A stretch of 64,000 nt of DNA from Mesorhizobium sp. L-8-3 (GTDB lineage Bacteria; Pseudomonadota; Alphaproteobacteria; Rhizobiales; Rhizobiaceae). The stretch spans positions 5,023,501 to 5,087,500 of the forward strand of contig NZ_AP023262.1 of assembly GCF_016756615.1 (NCBI RefSeq), given 5' to 3'. The notes under the pieces are model-generated. The model was not told the origin of the DNA. It saw nothing but the letters and a program-made list of their open reading frames with translations, and made no database searches. The translations under genes and the position numbers were made by a program. Shown piece after piece: positions 8,219 through 17,619 of this stretch; the first letter of the stretch is position 1, and each line of letters starts with the position of its first letter.

Positions 8219-9060
8219 CCAATGGCGCGACCAAGCCCGCCGGGCGGTTGAGCAACCTGCAGATGCGGATCATATCGGCGGTCGTGCTGGGCATTGTCGT
8301 TCTGGCGCTCACCTGGTTCGGCGGAGCGGCTTTCAGGCTGCTTTGCGCGGTGATTGCGGCGGCGATCTTCTATGAGTGGACCAGGATGTCGCGACCCGCA
8401 GGCATAGCCCCGCACCAGATGGTCGCGGCGGCGTTGCTCGCCGTGGTGCTGCTCGTGTTCCTTGCGCAGCCTTCCGCCGCTCTCGTCTTCGGCGCCGCGG
8501 CCGGCGCGGTCGCGCTCTGCGCTCTGGACTCCAGGTTGCGCGGTCAGCAAGCGGGCACGACGGTCGGGCTGGCCTACGCCGCGCTCTCCGGCACATCGCT
8601 TGCGCTGCTGCGCGACGACGACCGCGAAGGCTTGATGGCGATGCTTTTCCTGTTCGCGACCGTATGGGCGACCGACATCATGGCCTATTTCGTCGGGCGG
8701 GCGCTGGGCGGGCCGCGGCTCGCCCCCGCCATCTCTCCCGGCAAGACCTGGAGCGGGGCGATCGGCGGGGCTGCCGGAGGCGTCCTTGCCGGGGGAGCGG
8801 TGGCAGCCGTCACCGGTCATGGAGGTCCCGCGCTGCTGGTGACGGCGTTGCTGCTGTCGGTTGTCTCGCAGGTCGGCGATCTTTTCGAATCGTGGGTCAA
8901 GCGGCGCCACGGCGTGAAGGATTCCAGCGGGCTGATCCCCGGGCACGGCGGCGTGATGGACCGCGTCGACGGGCTCGTGGCGGCGGCCTTCGTGCTGTAC
9001 CTGATCGGCGCTCTGCTCGGCGGTGCGGACCGGCCCGCCCATGGCCTGTTCGTCCTGTGA
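8215..9060 (+). CDS. cdsA: Phosphatidate cytidylyltransferase
   Basis: This 281-residue inner-membrane enzyme converts phosphatidic acid and CTP to CDP-diacylglycerol, the branch point of phospholipid synthesis. At least six hydrophobic helices are seen, ATDIMAYFVGRALGG near residue 155 and the family signature SQVGDLFESWVKRRHGVKD followed by GHGGVMDRVDG. It is coupled to uppS by ATGA and is followed by a 162-bp gap before rseP. Confidence 0.97.
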   Translation: MTNGATKPAGRLSNLQMRIISAVVLGIVVLALTWFGGAAFRLLCAVIAAAIFYEWTRMSRPAGIAPHQMVAAALLAVVLLVFLAQPSAALVFGAAAGAVALCALDSRLRGQQAGTTVGLAYAALSGTSLALLRDDDREGLMAMLFLFATVWATDIMAYFVGRALGGPRLAPAISPGKTWSGAIGGAAGGVLAGGAVAAVTGHGGPALLVTALLLSVVSQVGDLFESWVKRRHGVKDSSGLIPGHGGVMDRVDGLVAAAFVLYLIGALLGGADRPAHGLFVL

Positions 9061-9222
9061 GGGAGGCGCCGCCGTGCCCCGAGCGGATCCGCCCGCCGGA
9101 CCGCGTAAGCCCCGTGACAGGTCTTCCTGCGAAGATCAAACTCCAGCGTCACGGATTCGCCCGTTTTCACATGACATTTCGAGCCGCGGCTTCGGCCGCG
9201 GACGCACTGCCGAGGACCTGAC

Positions 9223-10362
9223 TTGACCGAGCTTTTCTCCTCTATCTTCAGCACGGACAACGTCCTCCTCGGCACGATCGTGCCGTTCCTGTTCGTGCTC
9301 ACCGTGGTCGTCTTCGTGCATGAGATGGGCCACTATCTCGTTGGCCGCTGGTGCGGCATCGGCGCTACCGCCTTCTCGATCGGATTCGGACCCGAATTGA
9401 TCGGCTTCAACGATCGCCACGGCACGCGCTGGAAGCTCTCGGCCATTCCGCTCGGCGGCTATGTGAAGTTCGTGGGCGACATGACCGTGACCAGCCAGCC
9501 GGACAAGGCGGAAGCCGACGCGCTGCCGGAAGGGCTGCGCAAGGTGGCTTTCCACACCCAGCCCGTCTGGAAGCGCGCGGCGACCGTCTTTGCCGGGCCG
9601 CTGTTCAGTTTCCTGCTCACCATTGCCGTCTTCGCCGTGATGTTCTCCCTCTACGGCCGCTTCGTCACCGAACCTACTGTTGCCGAGGTCAGGCCCGGCA
9701 GCCCGGCCGCCGAGGCCGGTTTCCTGCCGGGTGACCGCTTCGTCAGCGTCGACGGCGCCAAGGTGGAGACTTTCGCCGATGTCCAGCGGCTCGTTTCAGG
9801 TCGGGCGGGGGATCCGATCCGCTTCGTCATGTTGCGCGACGGCAAGGAGGTGACGCTCCAGGCGACGCCCGAGGTCAGCGAGCAGACGGACGCGCTCGGC
9901 AATGCCATAAAAGTCGGCATCATCGGGGTCGTCAACAATCAGGCGATGGGGCAGCCCCGCGTGATCAGCTACTCGCCGCCCCAGGCGTTTGGCGAGGCTG
10001 TGATCGAAACCGGGCGTATCATCGCCCGGACCGGACAATTCCTGAAGCGTTTCGTCGTCGGGCGCGAGGACAAGTGCCAGCTCGGTGGCCCGGTGAAAAT
10101 TGCCGACATGGCGGGCAAGGCCGCCAAGCTGGGATTCGAGTGGCTCGTGCAACTCGTGGCGCTCCTGTCCGTCGGCATCGGAATCCTGAACCTTCTGCCA
10201 ATTCCGCCTCTGGACGGAGGTCATCTGGTCTTCTATGCCGTCGAGGCTGCGACCGGTCGACCCGTGTCGGAGCGCGTGATGGAATTCGTCTATCGCGCCG
10301 GATTTTTTCTGGTACTGGTGTTCATGGGATTCGTTTTCTGGAACGATCTGTTCGGCTGTTGA
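9223..10362 (+). CDS. rseP: RIP metalloprotease RseP (site-2 protease)
   Basis: This 379-residue intramembrane zinc protease cleaves anti-sigma factors and signal-peptide remnants. The zinc site HEMGH lies in the first helix near residue 32, and the third zinc ligand is in LPIPPLDGGH near residue 330. A PDZ domain follows the second helix (VAEVRPGSPAAEAGFLPGD). The start is a TTG at 9223 with GAGG 7 bp upstream; no ATG lies near the conserved N terminus. It stands between cdsA and bamA, as in other rhizobia. Confidence 0.96.
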   Translation: MTELFSSIFSTDNVLLGTIVPFLFVLTVVVFVHEMGHYLVGRWCGIGATAFSIGFGPELIGFNDRHGTRWKLSAIPLGGYVKFVGDMTVTSQPDKAEADALPEGLRKVAFHTQPVWKRAATVFAGPLFSFLLTIAVFAVMFSLYGRFVTEPTVAEVRPGSPAAEAGFLPGDRFVSVDGAKVETFADVQRLVSGRAGDPIRFVMLRDGKEVTLQATPEVSEQTDALGNAIKVGIIGVVNNQAMGQPRVISYSPPQAFGEAVIETGRIIARTGQFLKRFVVGREDKCQLGGPVKIADMAGKAAKLGFEWLVQLVALLSVGIGILNLLPIPPLDGGHLVFYAVEAATGRPVSERVMEFVYRAGFFLVLVFMGFVFWNDLFGC

Positions 10363-10373
10363 AATCATGAGGA

Positions 10374-10398
10374 AATTGGCTTCGGGGGAAGCCGAATT
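10374..10398 (+). terminator. Hairpin after rseP
   Basis: AATTGGCTTC and GAAGCCGAATT pair over GGGG with one bulged base, 11 bp after the rseP stop. There is no T run. The rest of the 220-bp gap to bamA is more AT-rich than its surroundings (10440-10520) and probably carries the bamA promoter. Confidence 0.4.
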
Positions 10399-10582
10399 GA
10401 GATTGCATTTACCATCCGGCGGAATAGGCGTGACGCGAAAGCCACGCTCGTCGGTTTAGTAAATTCAAATTAACCAGAAGCCTTGCGTGTAGGGAAAATC
10501 CGGCTATTACGGTATCGAGTTTGACGCCGCGACGTCCGGATTTCTCGCCGTGGGGACTACGAGAAAAAGGTTCTACAGCCCG

Positions 10583-12967
10583 ATGAAGGCAGCATTGAAG
10601 TTTATGAGCGCCGCTTCGGCGGTGGCTTTGTCCGCGGGTCTGGTTGTTCCGGGTGCGGTGGCCGTCCAGTTCATTACTGTGTCCGCGGCCGAGGCCGCCG
10701 TCGTCAGTCGTATCGAGGTGCGTGGCAACCAGCGCGTCGATGCCGAAACGATTCGCAGCTATGTCGGCATCGCGCCGGGCCAGCAGTTTTCCAATGTCGA
10801 CATCGACGAGGCCGTCAAGCGCCTGTTCGGGACGGGCCTGTTCTCCGACGTTCGCATCAACCAGGCGGGCGGCACGCTGGTCGTCGAGGTTGATGAATAT
10901 GCGATCGTCAACCAGGTGCTCTTCCAGGGCAACAAGAAGATCAAGGACGCCGAACTCGCTGCCAACATCCAGCTGAAGCCGCGCGCGACCTTCTCGCAGT
11001 CGCAGCTCGAGGCCGACGCAGAGACCGTGCGCGGCGCCTACCGCCGCATCGGTCGCGAGGACGCGCAGGTCACGACGCAGGTCGTCGATCTTGGCGACAA
11101 TCGCGTCAACGTCGTCTTCGAGGTCAACGAAGGCGGCCGCACCAAGATCGCGACCATCAACTTTGTGGGTAATGAAGCCTTCGGCGACCGCCGTCTTTCG
11201 GACGTCATCTCGACGAAGGAGTCCACCATCCTGTCGTTCCTGTTCCGCAACGACATCTATGACGAACAGCGCTTGCGCGCCGACGAAGAAGCGCTGCGCC
11301 GCTTTTATTACAATCGCGGCTACGCGGACTTCCAGGTCATCTCGTCCACCGGCGAACTGAACGAAGCCAACAACGAGTATGTGATCACCATCACCGTCGA
11401 GGAGGGTGAGAGATACACCTTCGGCGACGTCAGCGTGGAGAGCACGATCGAAGGTGTCGACGCGCAGTCGCTGAACTCGCTGATCGAGACCCGTACGGGC
11501 GATACCTACAGCGCCAAGAACGTCGAGGACACGATCATCGCGATCACCGAGCAGGTGGCCGGCAGGGGCTACGCTTTCGCCCAGGTGACGCCGCGCGGCG
11601 ACCGCAATTTCGAGAACCGTACGATCTCGGTCGTCTATACCGTGGACGAGGGCCCGCGCACCTATGTCGAGCGCATCGAGATTCGCGGCAACAGCCGCAC
11701 GCGCGACTATGTGATCCGTCGCGAGTTCGACGTCAGCGAGGGCGACGCCTTCAACCAGGTGCTGGTCCAGCGCGCCAAGCGCCGGCTGGAGAAACTCGAT
11801 TATTTCGAGAAGGTCGAGATTGCGACCGCTCCGGGTTCGGAGCCGGACCAAGTCATTCTGGTGGTGGATCTCGTCGAGAAGTCGACGGGCGAGTTCTCGA
11901 TCGGTGCCGGCTATTCGACGGGCGGTGAGAACGAAGGCGTCAATGTGGAAGGCTCTATCACGGAGCGAAACTTCCTCGGACGTGGTCAGTATATCAAGCT
12001 GTCGGCGGCGGGCGGCGCGAATGCGCGCGATTTCACGCTCTCCTTCACCGAGCCTTACTTCCTGGGACGTCGTATCTCGGCGGGCTTCGACATCTATCGC
12101 CAGACCCGCTACTACACCAATTACGACAGCGAGCTCACGGGCGGTACGATCCGCTTCGGCTTGCCGATCACCGAGGCTCTGACCACGCAGTTGGCCTACA
12201 ATCTGTCGCGAGAGAACTACGCGCTCGACGACGATTGCATTCCCATAACTGACGCCACTCCCAATGGAAATTGTTACATCTCCCAAGCGATCCTGAATGG
12301 TATCGAGACGAGTCCATGGATCAAGTCCTCGGTCAGCGCCACGCTGCTCTACAACACGATCGATGACATCAAGAATCCGCATGACGGCTTCTATGCGACT
12401 GCCACGACCGAGTTTGCCGGCCTGGGCGGTGACGCCCAGTTTGTGAAGTTCTCGGCGCGCGGCAACTACTACAAGACCCTGTCGGAAGAACTCGATGTCG
12501 TGGGCCTGCTGGTGGTGGGCGGCGGCTATGTCGCCTCGACCGGCAACGACCTTCGCGTGTTCGACATGTTCAAGAGCAGCGACCGCATGATCCGCGGCTT
12601 CGAATACAACGGCATCGGCCCGGCGGATCAGCTTCCCGATGGAACCTTCGAACAACTCGGCGGCACGACCTATTTCAACGCCACGGCGGAAGCGCAGTTC
12701 CCGCTCCCGGTCATCCCGGAGAGCTACGGGCTCAAGGGTGCCTTCTTCGCCGATGCCGCGACGCTCTATGGCAACAACATTCGGAACGACGACGGGTCCT
12801 ACTCCGCCGACGTTTCGAGGGGCATGGAATGGCGCGCTTCGGTCGGCGCCAGCTTGATCTGGGCGTCACCGTTCGGGCCGCTTCGCGTCGACTACGCCGT
12901 CCCGGTCATGAAGCAGGACTCGGACCAGGTCCAGAATTTCAATTTCGGCATGTCGACCCGCTTCTGA
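10583..12967 (+). CDS. bamA: Outer membrane protein assembly factor BamA
   Basis: This 794-residue Omp85 protein is the core of the machine that inserts beta-barrels into the outer membrane. The N terminus MKAALKFMSAASAVALSAG begins a signal peptide. Five POTRA-type repeats follow, starting with VSRIEVRGNQRVDAETI near residue 44. From about residue 420 the sequence becomes a beta-barrel, with an FxxG-type GPLRVDYA segment near the end and a terminal Phe. The ATG at 10583 was preferred to a GTG at 10550, which would add 11 residues before the signal peptide. A large opposite-strand frame here is a shadow. Confidence 0.97.
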   Translation: MKAALKFMSAASAVALSAGLVVPGAVAVQFITVSAAEAAVVSRIEVRGNQRVDAETIRSYVGIAPGQQFSNVDIDEAVKRLFGTGLFSDVRINQAGGTLVVEVDEYAIVNQVLFQGNKKIKDAELAANIQLKPRATFSQSQLEADAETVRGAYRRIGREDAQVTTQVVDLGDNRVNVVFEVNEGGRTKIATINFVGNEAFGDRRLSDVISTKESTILSFLFRNDIYDEQRLRADEEALRRFYYNRGYADFQVISSTGELNEANNEYVITITVEEGERYTFGDVSVESTIEGVDAQSLNSLIETRTGDTYSAKNVEDTIIAITEQVAGRGYAFAQVTPRGDRNFENRTISVVYTVDEGPRTYVERIEIRGNSRTRDYVIRREFDVSEGDAFNQVLVQRAKRRLEKLDYFEKVEIATAPGSEPDQVILVVDLVEKSTGEFSIGAGYSTGGENEGVNVEGSITERNFLGRGQYIKLSAAGGANARDFTLSFTEPYFLGRRISAGFDIYRQTRYYTNYDSELTGGTIRFGLPITEALTTQLAYNLSRENYALDDDCIPITDATPNGNCYISQAILNGIETSPWIKSSVSATLLYNTIDDIKNPHDGFYATATTEFAGLGGDAQFVKFSARGNYYKTLSEELDVVGLLVVGGGYVASTGNDLRVFDMFKSSDRMIRGFEYNGIGPADQLPDGTFEQLGGTTYFNATAEAQFPLPVIPESYGLKGAFFADAATLYGNNIRNDDGSYSADVSRGMEWRASVGASLIWASPFGPLRVDYAVPVMKQDSDQVQNFNFGMSTRF

Positions 12968-12982
12968 TAGCGGCGGGCGACG

Positions 12983-13007
12983 CTTCCGGGCCGTTCCGGC
13001 CCGGAAG
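12983..13007 (+). promoter_or_regulatory. Perfect hairpin between bamA and lpxD
   Basis: CTTCCGGGCC (12983-12992) and GGCCCGGAAG (12998-13007) form a 10-bp stem over five bases, 15 bp after bamA. The right arm directly abuts AAAAGG, the ribosome site of lpxD. It could attenuate read-through or tune lpxD translation. Confidence 0.5.
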
Positions 13008-13018
13008 AAAAGGCATAT

Positions 13019-14077
13019 ATGACAGATCCGGTCTTCTTCGCGCCGTCACGCCGGTATACAGCCGCTGAGATTGCCGCCCTGACCGGCGCGCAACTCCTTG
13101 ACGGCGACGCCGCTTCCGTGGCGGTGACCGGCATAGCTCCGGCAACGCAGGGGGGCGTCGGCAAGCTCGTCTTCGTCGAAGGCAAGCGCAATGCGAGCCT
13201 TCTTGAAGGCCTCGCGGCGGCCGCCATTCTATGCACCGCTGAACTCAGCGGGCAGGTGCCGGCCGGGATCGCGCGGCTGATAACGCCGCGCCCTCAATAT
13301 GCTTTCGCACTGGTGAGCCGGGTCCTTTATCCGACCTCCGTCGCGTCTCGTCCGCTGACCGGCGAGACGGGCATATCGCCTGCAGCGCATGTCGCGAAGT
13401 CCGCAAGGATCGAGGAGGGCGCCGTCGTCGAGGCCGGCGCCGTGATCGGCGAAGAGGCAGCAGTCGGGCGCGGCACCGTGGTGGCGCCGAATGCCGTGAT
13501 CGGCGCGATGTGCCAGATCGGCCGCGATTGCTATATCGGGCCCAACGTCTCGGTGCAGTACGCCTTGCTTGGGGATCGAGTCTTTGTTCATGGGGGCGCC
13601 CAGATCGGTCAGGACGGCTTCGGCTTCGTGCCGGGCCCGGCGGGGCCGGAGCGCATTCCGCAGATCGGTCGCGTCATCATGCAGAACGATGTCGAGATCG
13701 GCGCCAACACCACCGTCGACAGGGGAGCGATGGCCGACACCATCATCGGCGAGGGCACGAAGATCGACAATCTGGTGCAGATCGCCCACAATGTCCGCAT
13801 CGGCCGTGGCTGCGTGATCGCGGGGCATTGCGGCCTGTCCGGTTCCGTGACCGTGGGCGATTTCGTCATGCTTGGCGGCCGGGTCGGTATCGCCGACCAC
13901 ATTACCATTGGCTCGAGGGCGCAGATCGCGGCGTCGTCCGGCTTGATGCACGACGTGCCATCGGGCGAAAGGTGGGCGGGCTCGCCGGCGCGTCCGATGC
14001 GGGAGTTCTTCAAGGAAGTCGCGGCGATCCGAAGCCTGATGAAGCCGAAGTCATCGAAGGGGGACAATAATGGCTGA
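13019..14077 (+). CDS. lpxD: UDP-3-O-(3-hydroxyacyl)glucosamine N-acyltransferase
   Basis: This 352-residue cytosolic enzyme adds the N-linked hydroxyacyl chain in the third step of lipid A synthesis. The N-terminal uridine-binding domain covers about residues 1-110. A left-handed beta-helix of hexapeptide repeats follows, with HGGAQIGQDGFGF near 185 and the catalytic His region IAHNVRIGRGC near 250. A C-terminal helix follows GSPARPMREFFKE. AAAAGG precedes the ATG. It overlaps fabZ by 8 bp. Confidence 0.97.
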   Translation: MTDPVFFAPSRRYTAAEIAALTGAQLLDGDAASVAVTGIAPATQGGVGKLVFVEGKRNASLLEGLAAAAILCTAELSGQVPAGIARLITPRPQYAFALVSRVLYPTSVASRPLTGETGISPAAHVAKSARIEEGAVVEAGAVIGEEAAVGRGTVVAPNAVIGAMCQIGRDCYIGPNVSVQYALLGDRVFVHGGAQIGQDGFGFVPGPAGPERIPQIGRVIMQNDVEIGANTTVDRGAMADTIIGEGTKIDNLVQIAHNVRIGRGCVIAGHCGLSGSVTVGDFVMLGGRVGIADHITIGSRAQIAASSGLMHDVPSGERWAGSPARPMREFFKEVAAIRSLMKPKSSKGDNNG

Positions 14078-14540
14078 CACGGCCGGAGCAACTCTCGAGG
14101 CCATGGACATCATGCGGCTGATGAAGCTGCTGCCGCATCGCTATCCTTTCCTGCTGGTCGACAGGATCATCGAGGTCGACGGCGACAAGTCGGCTGTCGG
14201 GATTAAGAACGTGACCGTCAACGAGCCGCATTTCCAGGGACATTTCCCCGGGCACCCCGTGATGCCGGGTGTGCTGATCATCGAGGCGATGGCGCAGACG
14301 GCGGGCGCGATCTGCATCAACAGCACGGCGGGCGACAGGCCTTCGCTGGTCTATTTCATGACCATCGACAATGCGAAGTTCCGCCGGCCGGTCGTGCCCG
14401 GCGACCGCTTGGAAATCCGCGTCACCAAACTCAAGCAGCGCGGCAATATATGGCGCTTCGGCTGCGAGGCGACCGTCGACGGCGCCAAGGCGGCCGAGGC
14501 CGAAATTTCGGCGATGATGTCGCCCAAGGTAGCGGAATAG
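14070..14540 (+). CDS. fabZ: 3-hydroxyacyl-ACP dehydratase FabZ
   Basis: This 156-residue hot-dog-fold dehydratase of type II fatty-acid synthesis balances acyl flow into phospholipid and lipid A. The catalytic His sits in HFQGHFPGHPVMPGV near residue 55 and the Glu in LIIEAMAQTAG. The N-terminal LPHRYPFLLVDR is typical. It overlaps lpxD by 8 bp and lies 7 bp before lpxA, so the cluster is tightly coupled. Confidence 0.97.
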   Translation: MADTAGATLEAMDIMRLMKLLPHRYPFLLVDRIIEVDGDKSAVGIKNVTVNEPHFQGHFPGHPVMPGVLIIEAMAQTAGAICINSTAGDRPSLVYFMTIDNAKFRRPVVPGDRLEIRVTKLKQRGNIWRFGCEATVDGAKAAEAEISAMMSPKVAE

Positions 14541-14547
14541 ACAGATC

Positions 14548-15384
14548 TTGACCGGGATGCAGAACGTGATGATTCATCCGAGCGCCGTCGTCGAAGACGG
14601 AGCGGTGATCGGCGAGGGCAGCCGCGTCGGTCCGTTCTGCCATGTCGGCAAGGATGCGGTGCTCGGCCGGAACGTCGAACTCGTCAGCCATGTATCGGTC
14701 ATGGGGGCCACCACCCTCGGCGACGGCTGCCGCGTATTTCCCCAGGCTACCCTCGGCGGCGCACCTCAGAACCTGAAGCACTCCGGCGCGCGCACCACGC
14801 TTACCATCGGCCGCAACACCATCATCCGCGAAGGTGTGACGATGCATGTCGGCTCGGACACCAGTCGTGGCGCGACCATCGTCGGCTCGAACGGCTATTT
14901 CATGGGCTACTCACATGTGGCCCATGACTGCACGGTTGGCGACAACGTCACCTTCGCCAACGGCGCGACCCTGGCCGGGCATTGCGACATCGGTGACAAC
15001 GTCGTCATCGGCGGATTGACCGCCGTTCACCAGTTCACCCGGATCGGCAACAATGCCTTCCTCTCGGGCTGTTCGGCGATACCGGGCGACGTGATCCCGT
15101 TCGGGCTGGCCCGCGGCAACCTTGCCAAGCTGCGTGGCCTCAACGTGGTCGGCATGCGTCGGACCGGCATGTCCAAGGCCGACATACAGGTCGTGCGCCG
15201 GGCCTATCGCACCATTTTCGACCGTACGCGGACCGTCGGCGAGAATCTCGATATCGCCCGCCGCGATTTCGCGGACTCGGCCGTCGCCATGAGCCTGGTC
15301 TCGTTCCTGTCGGAACGCGGCAAGCGCTATTTCCTGACGCCCCCTCTCGGTGCCGGCGACGACGGCGGCGATGACGAGGACTGA
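14548..15384 (+). CDS. lpxA: UDP-N-acetylglucosamine O-acyltransferase
   Basis: This protein of up to 278 residues carries out the first step of lipid A synthesis, moving a 3-hydroxyacyl chain from ACP to UDP-GlcNAc. The beta-helix hexapeptide repeats start at IHPSAVVEDGAVIGEG. The catalytic His region is SHVAHDCTVGDN near residue 127. The C terminus is helical. The start is uncertain: TTG 14548, ATG 14557 and ATG 14569 are all in frame and none has a strong ribosome site. ATG 14569 gives MIHPSA, the closest fit to the conserved N terminus. Confidence 0.95.
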   Translation: MTGMQNVMIHPSAVVEDGAVIGEGSRVGPFCHVGKDAVLGRNVELVSHVSVMGATTLGDGCRVFPQATLGGAPQNLKHSGARTTLTIGRNTIIREGVTMHVGSDTSRGATIVGSNGYFMGYSHVAHDCTVGDNVTFANGATLAGHCDIGDNVVIGGLTAVHQFTRIGNNAFLSGCSAIPGDVIPFGLARGNLAKLRGLNVVGMRRTGMSKADIQVVRRAYRTIFDRTRTVGENLDIARRDFADSAVAMSLVSFLSERGKRYFLTPPLGAGDDGGDDED

Positions 15385-16252
15385 TCCCACCATCAGGCTC
15401 GCTCCAACCGACCGCGTGGCGGTACTCGCCGGTAGCGGTCGTCTGCCGGTCAATGTGATCGAAGGTCTGGCCGCGTCAGGCCACGAGCCTTTCGTGGTGC
15501 TGATCGGAGGCGAGGCCGACGACGATCCGCGTCTTACGGCCCACGACCATGCCACGCTCGAGCTGGAGAATTTCGGTGGGCTGGTTTCGCTTCTGAAAGC
15601 CAACCGCGTCACGCATGTCGTCATGGCGGGCGGCATCGGCCGGCGTCCGAGCTGGTGGCGCATGCGGATAACGCCGGCATTCCTGTCGGTCGCGGCGAAG
15701 GCGCTTTATGGCCTGTCGCGAGGCGACGACGGCCTGCTGCGGACGATTGTCCGCGCCTTCGAGGGCAAGGGGTTCAAGGTCGTCGGCGCTCATGAGATCG
15801 TACCCGACCTGCTCACCCCCGAAGGCCGGCTCACCCGGGCCGGGCCGACCGCCGCCGACAGGCGCGATCTTGACGCGGCCTGGGTCGCGGCGCAGGCGAT
15901 CGGCGCGCTCGATATCGGCCAGGGCGCGATCGCGATCGGCGGGCGTGTTATCGCGCTCGAAGGCATCGAAGGCACGGACGGGCTTCTGGAACGGACGAAG
16001 GCGTTGCGCAGCCATGGCCGACTGGCTTCGGCGAAACGGGGCGTCCTGGTCAAATGCGCGAAGCCGGGCCAGGAACTGCGCGCGGACTTGCCGGCGATCG
16101 GTCCCGCGACCATCGATGGGGCCCATGCGGCCGGGCTCGCCGGAGTGGGCGTGGAAGCGGGAAGATCGCTGATCCTCGATCATGGCGCGATGATCGCGCG
16201 CGCCGACGCGCTCGGCCTCTTCGTCGTCGGTCTTTCATCGGACGCGCGATGA
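15371..16252 (+). CDS. lpxI: UDP-2,3-diacylglucosamine diphosphatase LpxI
   Basis: This 293-residue DUF1009 protein matches LpxI, which makes lipid X from UDP-2,3-diacylglucosamine in alphaproteobacteria that lack LpxH. Recognised segments are VAVLAGSGRLPVNV near residue 14, VTHVVMAGGIGRRPSW near 80, DDGLLRTIVRAFE, and the C-terminal VLVKCAKPGQELRADLPAIG followed by GVEAGRSLILD. The ATG at 15371 lies inside the lpxA tail (14 bp overlap); a GTG at 15350 is an alternative. It is coupled to lpxB by ATGA. Confidence 0.95.
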   Translation: MTRTDPTIRLAPTDRVAVLAGSGRLPVNVIEGLAASGHEPFVVLIGGEADDDPRLTAHDHATLELENFGGLVSLLKANRVTHVVMAGGIGRRPSWWRMRITPAFLSVAAKALYGLSRGDDGLLRTIVRAFEGKGFKVVGAHEIVPDLLTPEGRLTRAGPTAADRRDLDAAWVAAQAIGALDIGQGAIAIGGRVIALEGIEGTDGLLERTKALRSHGRLASAKRGVLVKCAKPGQELRADLPAIGPATIDGAHAAGLAGVGVEAGRSLILDHGAMIARADALGLFVVGLSSDAR

Positions 16253-17427
16253 CGGCCGCTGACGCTCCGCTGAGGATCGCGATCGTCGCAGGAGAAGAGT
16301 CCGGTGACCTGCTCGGTGCCGACCTCGTGCGGGCGCTTGCCGCGAAATCGCGCCGCAGCGTCGAACTGACGGGCGTGGGCGGCCGCCACCTCCAGGAACT
16401 GGGGCTGAAGCCGCTTTTCGATCCCGGCGACATCGCATTGATGGGCCTGATGGCGGTGCTGAAGGATCTGCCGCGGCTGGTCAAGCGTATCGGCCAGACG
16501 GCCCGCTTCGTGGCGGACCAGAAGCCGGACTGCCTCATCACGATCGACGGCCCGGATTTCACGCTTCGTGTGGCAAAGAAGGTGCGCTCGCTGGCGCCCT
16601 CGATCCCTATCGTCCACTATGTGTGTCCGAGCGTCTGGGCCTGGCGGCCGGGCAGGGCGCCGGCCATGCGTCCGCATGTCGACAGGGTGCTCTGCCTGTT
16701 GCCTTTCGAACCGGCGGCATTGAAACGGCTCGGCGGACCGCCCGGCACCTATGTCGGACACCGGCTGAGCAACGATCCCGGCGTCGTCGCGGCGTCGAAG
16801 GCGCAGTCGGCGAACCGTGATCTTTCGCCCGATCGCGAAAAGACGCTGCTTTTGCTTCCCGGCTCTCGCCGCGGCGAGGTCCGCGGCCTGATCGATGTTT
16901 TCGCCAAGACGGCCACGATCCTGGGCGAGCGGGGTCACCGGCTGCGGCTGTTGTTGCCCACGGTTCCCCATGTCGCCGGTCTCGTGAAGGAAGCGGTCGC
17001 CCATTGGACGCACAAGCCGGATGTCATCGTCGATCCCGCAGGCAAGTGGCGGGCTTTCGGCGAAGCCGACGCTGCGCTCATTGCGTCGGGCACGGTCTCG
17101 CTGGAACTCGCGCTTTCCGGTGTCCCGATGGTCTCCTGCTATCGCGTCGAGCCTGTGATGCGTCCGGCACAACGCTTCATCACCGTATGGTCGGCGGCGT
17201 TGCCCAACCTGATCGCCGACCGGCCGGTCGTGCCGGAATTCTACGATCCCTATGTGAAGCCCGAGAACCTCGCCCGCCAGCTCGAAGCCCTGATGAGCGA
17301 CAGCGGCATGCGTGCCTGGCAGAAGGACGGCTTTGCCGAGGTCCGACGCCGCATGGCCACGGATCGCCCGGCGGGCGAGCTCGCCGCCGACGCTGTCATC
17401 GAGACTATCGCAACCCATAGGGGTTAA
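16249..17427 (+). CDS. lpxB: Lipid-A-disaccharide synthase
   Basis: This 392-residue GT19 glycosyltransferase joins lipid X to UDP-2,3-diacylglucosamine at the inner-membrane surface. Seen are AGEESGDLLGADLVRAL at the N terminus, IDGPDFTLRVAKKVR, HYVCPSVWAWRPGR near residue 120, LLPGSRRGEV near 200, and a C-terminal SGTVSLELALSGVPMV. The start overlaps the lpxI stop (ATGA). It closes the lpxD-fabZ-lpxA-lpxI-lpxB cluster. Confidence 0.97.
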   Translation: MTAADAPLRIAIVAGEESGDLLGADLVRALAAKSRRSVELTGVGGRHLQELGLKPLFDPGDIALMGLMAVLKDLPRLVKRIGQTARFVADQKPDCLITIDGPDFTLRVAKKVRSLAPSIPIVHYVCPSVWAWRPGRAPAMRPHVDRVLCLLPFEPAALKRLGGPPGTYVGHRLSNDPGVVAASKAQSANRDLSPDREKTLLLLPGSRRGEVRGLIDVFAKTATILGERGHRLRLLLPTVPHVAGLVKEAVAHWTHKPDVIVDPAGKWRAFGEADAALIASGTVSLELALSGVPMVSCYRVEPVMRPAQRFITVWSAALPNLIADRPVVPEFYDPYVKPENLARQLEALMSDSGMRAWQKDGFAEVRRRMATDRPAGELAADAVIETIATHRG

Positions 17428-17576
17428 GATAAAACATCGACCGCTGGCGCGCGTGACCGTGTGGCCCACGTCTTTTTGGTGCGAAGCCGGGCGACCCGGA
17501 TCGGCCGTGCCGGCGAGCGAGGCCGCGCTCGGAACGTCTCCGCACAACCGCGCCGGAAGCACCCCGTGGAAACAGA

Positions 17577-17598
17577 AAAGGCGCCCGGAGGCGCCTTT
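17577..17598 (-). terminator. Intrinsic terminator of gltA
   Basis: AAAGGCGCC and GGCGCCTTT form a 9-bp stem over a 4-base loop, 22 bp beyond the gltA stop. Read on the minus strand it runs into CTTTTCTGTTT, a fair T tract. It faces lpxB and may serve both convergent genes. Confidence 0.8.
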
Positions 17599-17619
17599 GG
17601 GACCAGGTGGCGGAGCCGA

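Noticed and set aside
10409..12655. 748-codon open frame on the minus strand
   Set aside because: It lies wholly antisense to bamA and is a GC-driven shadow; it shows no domain, and bamA is certain.
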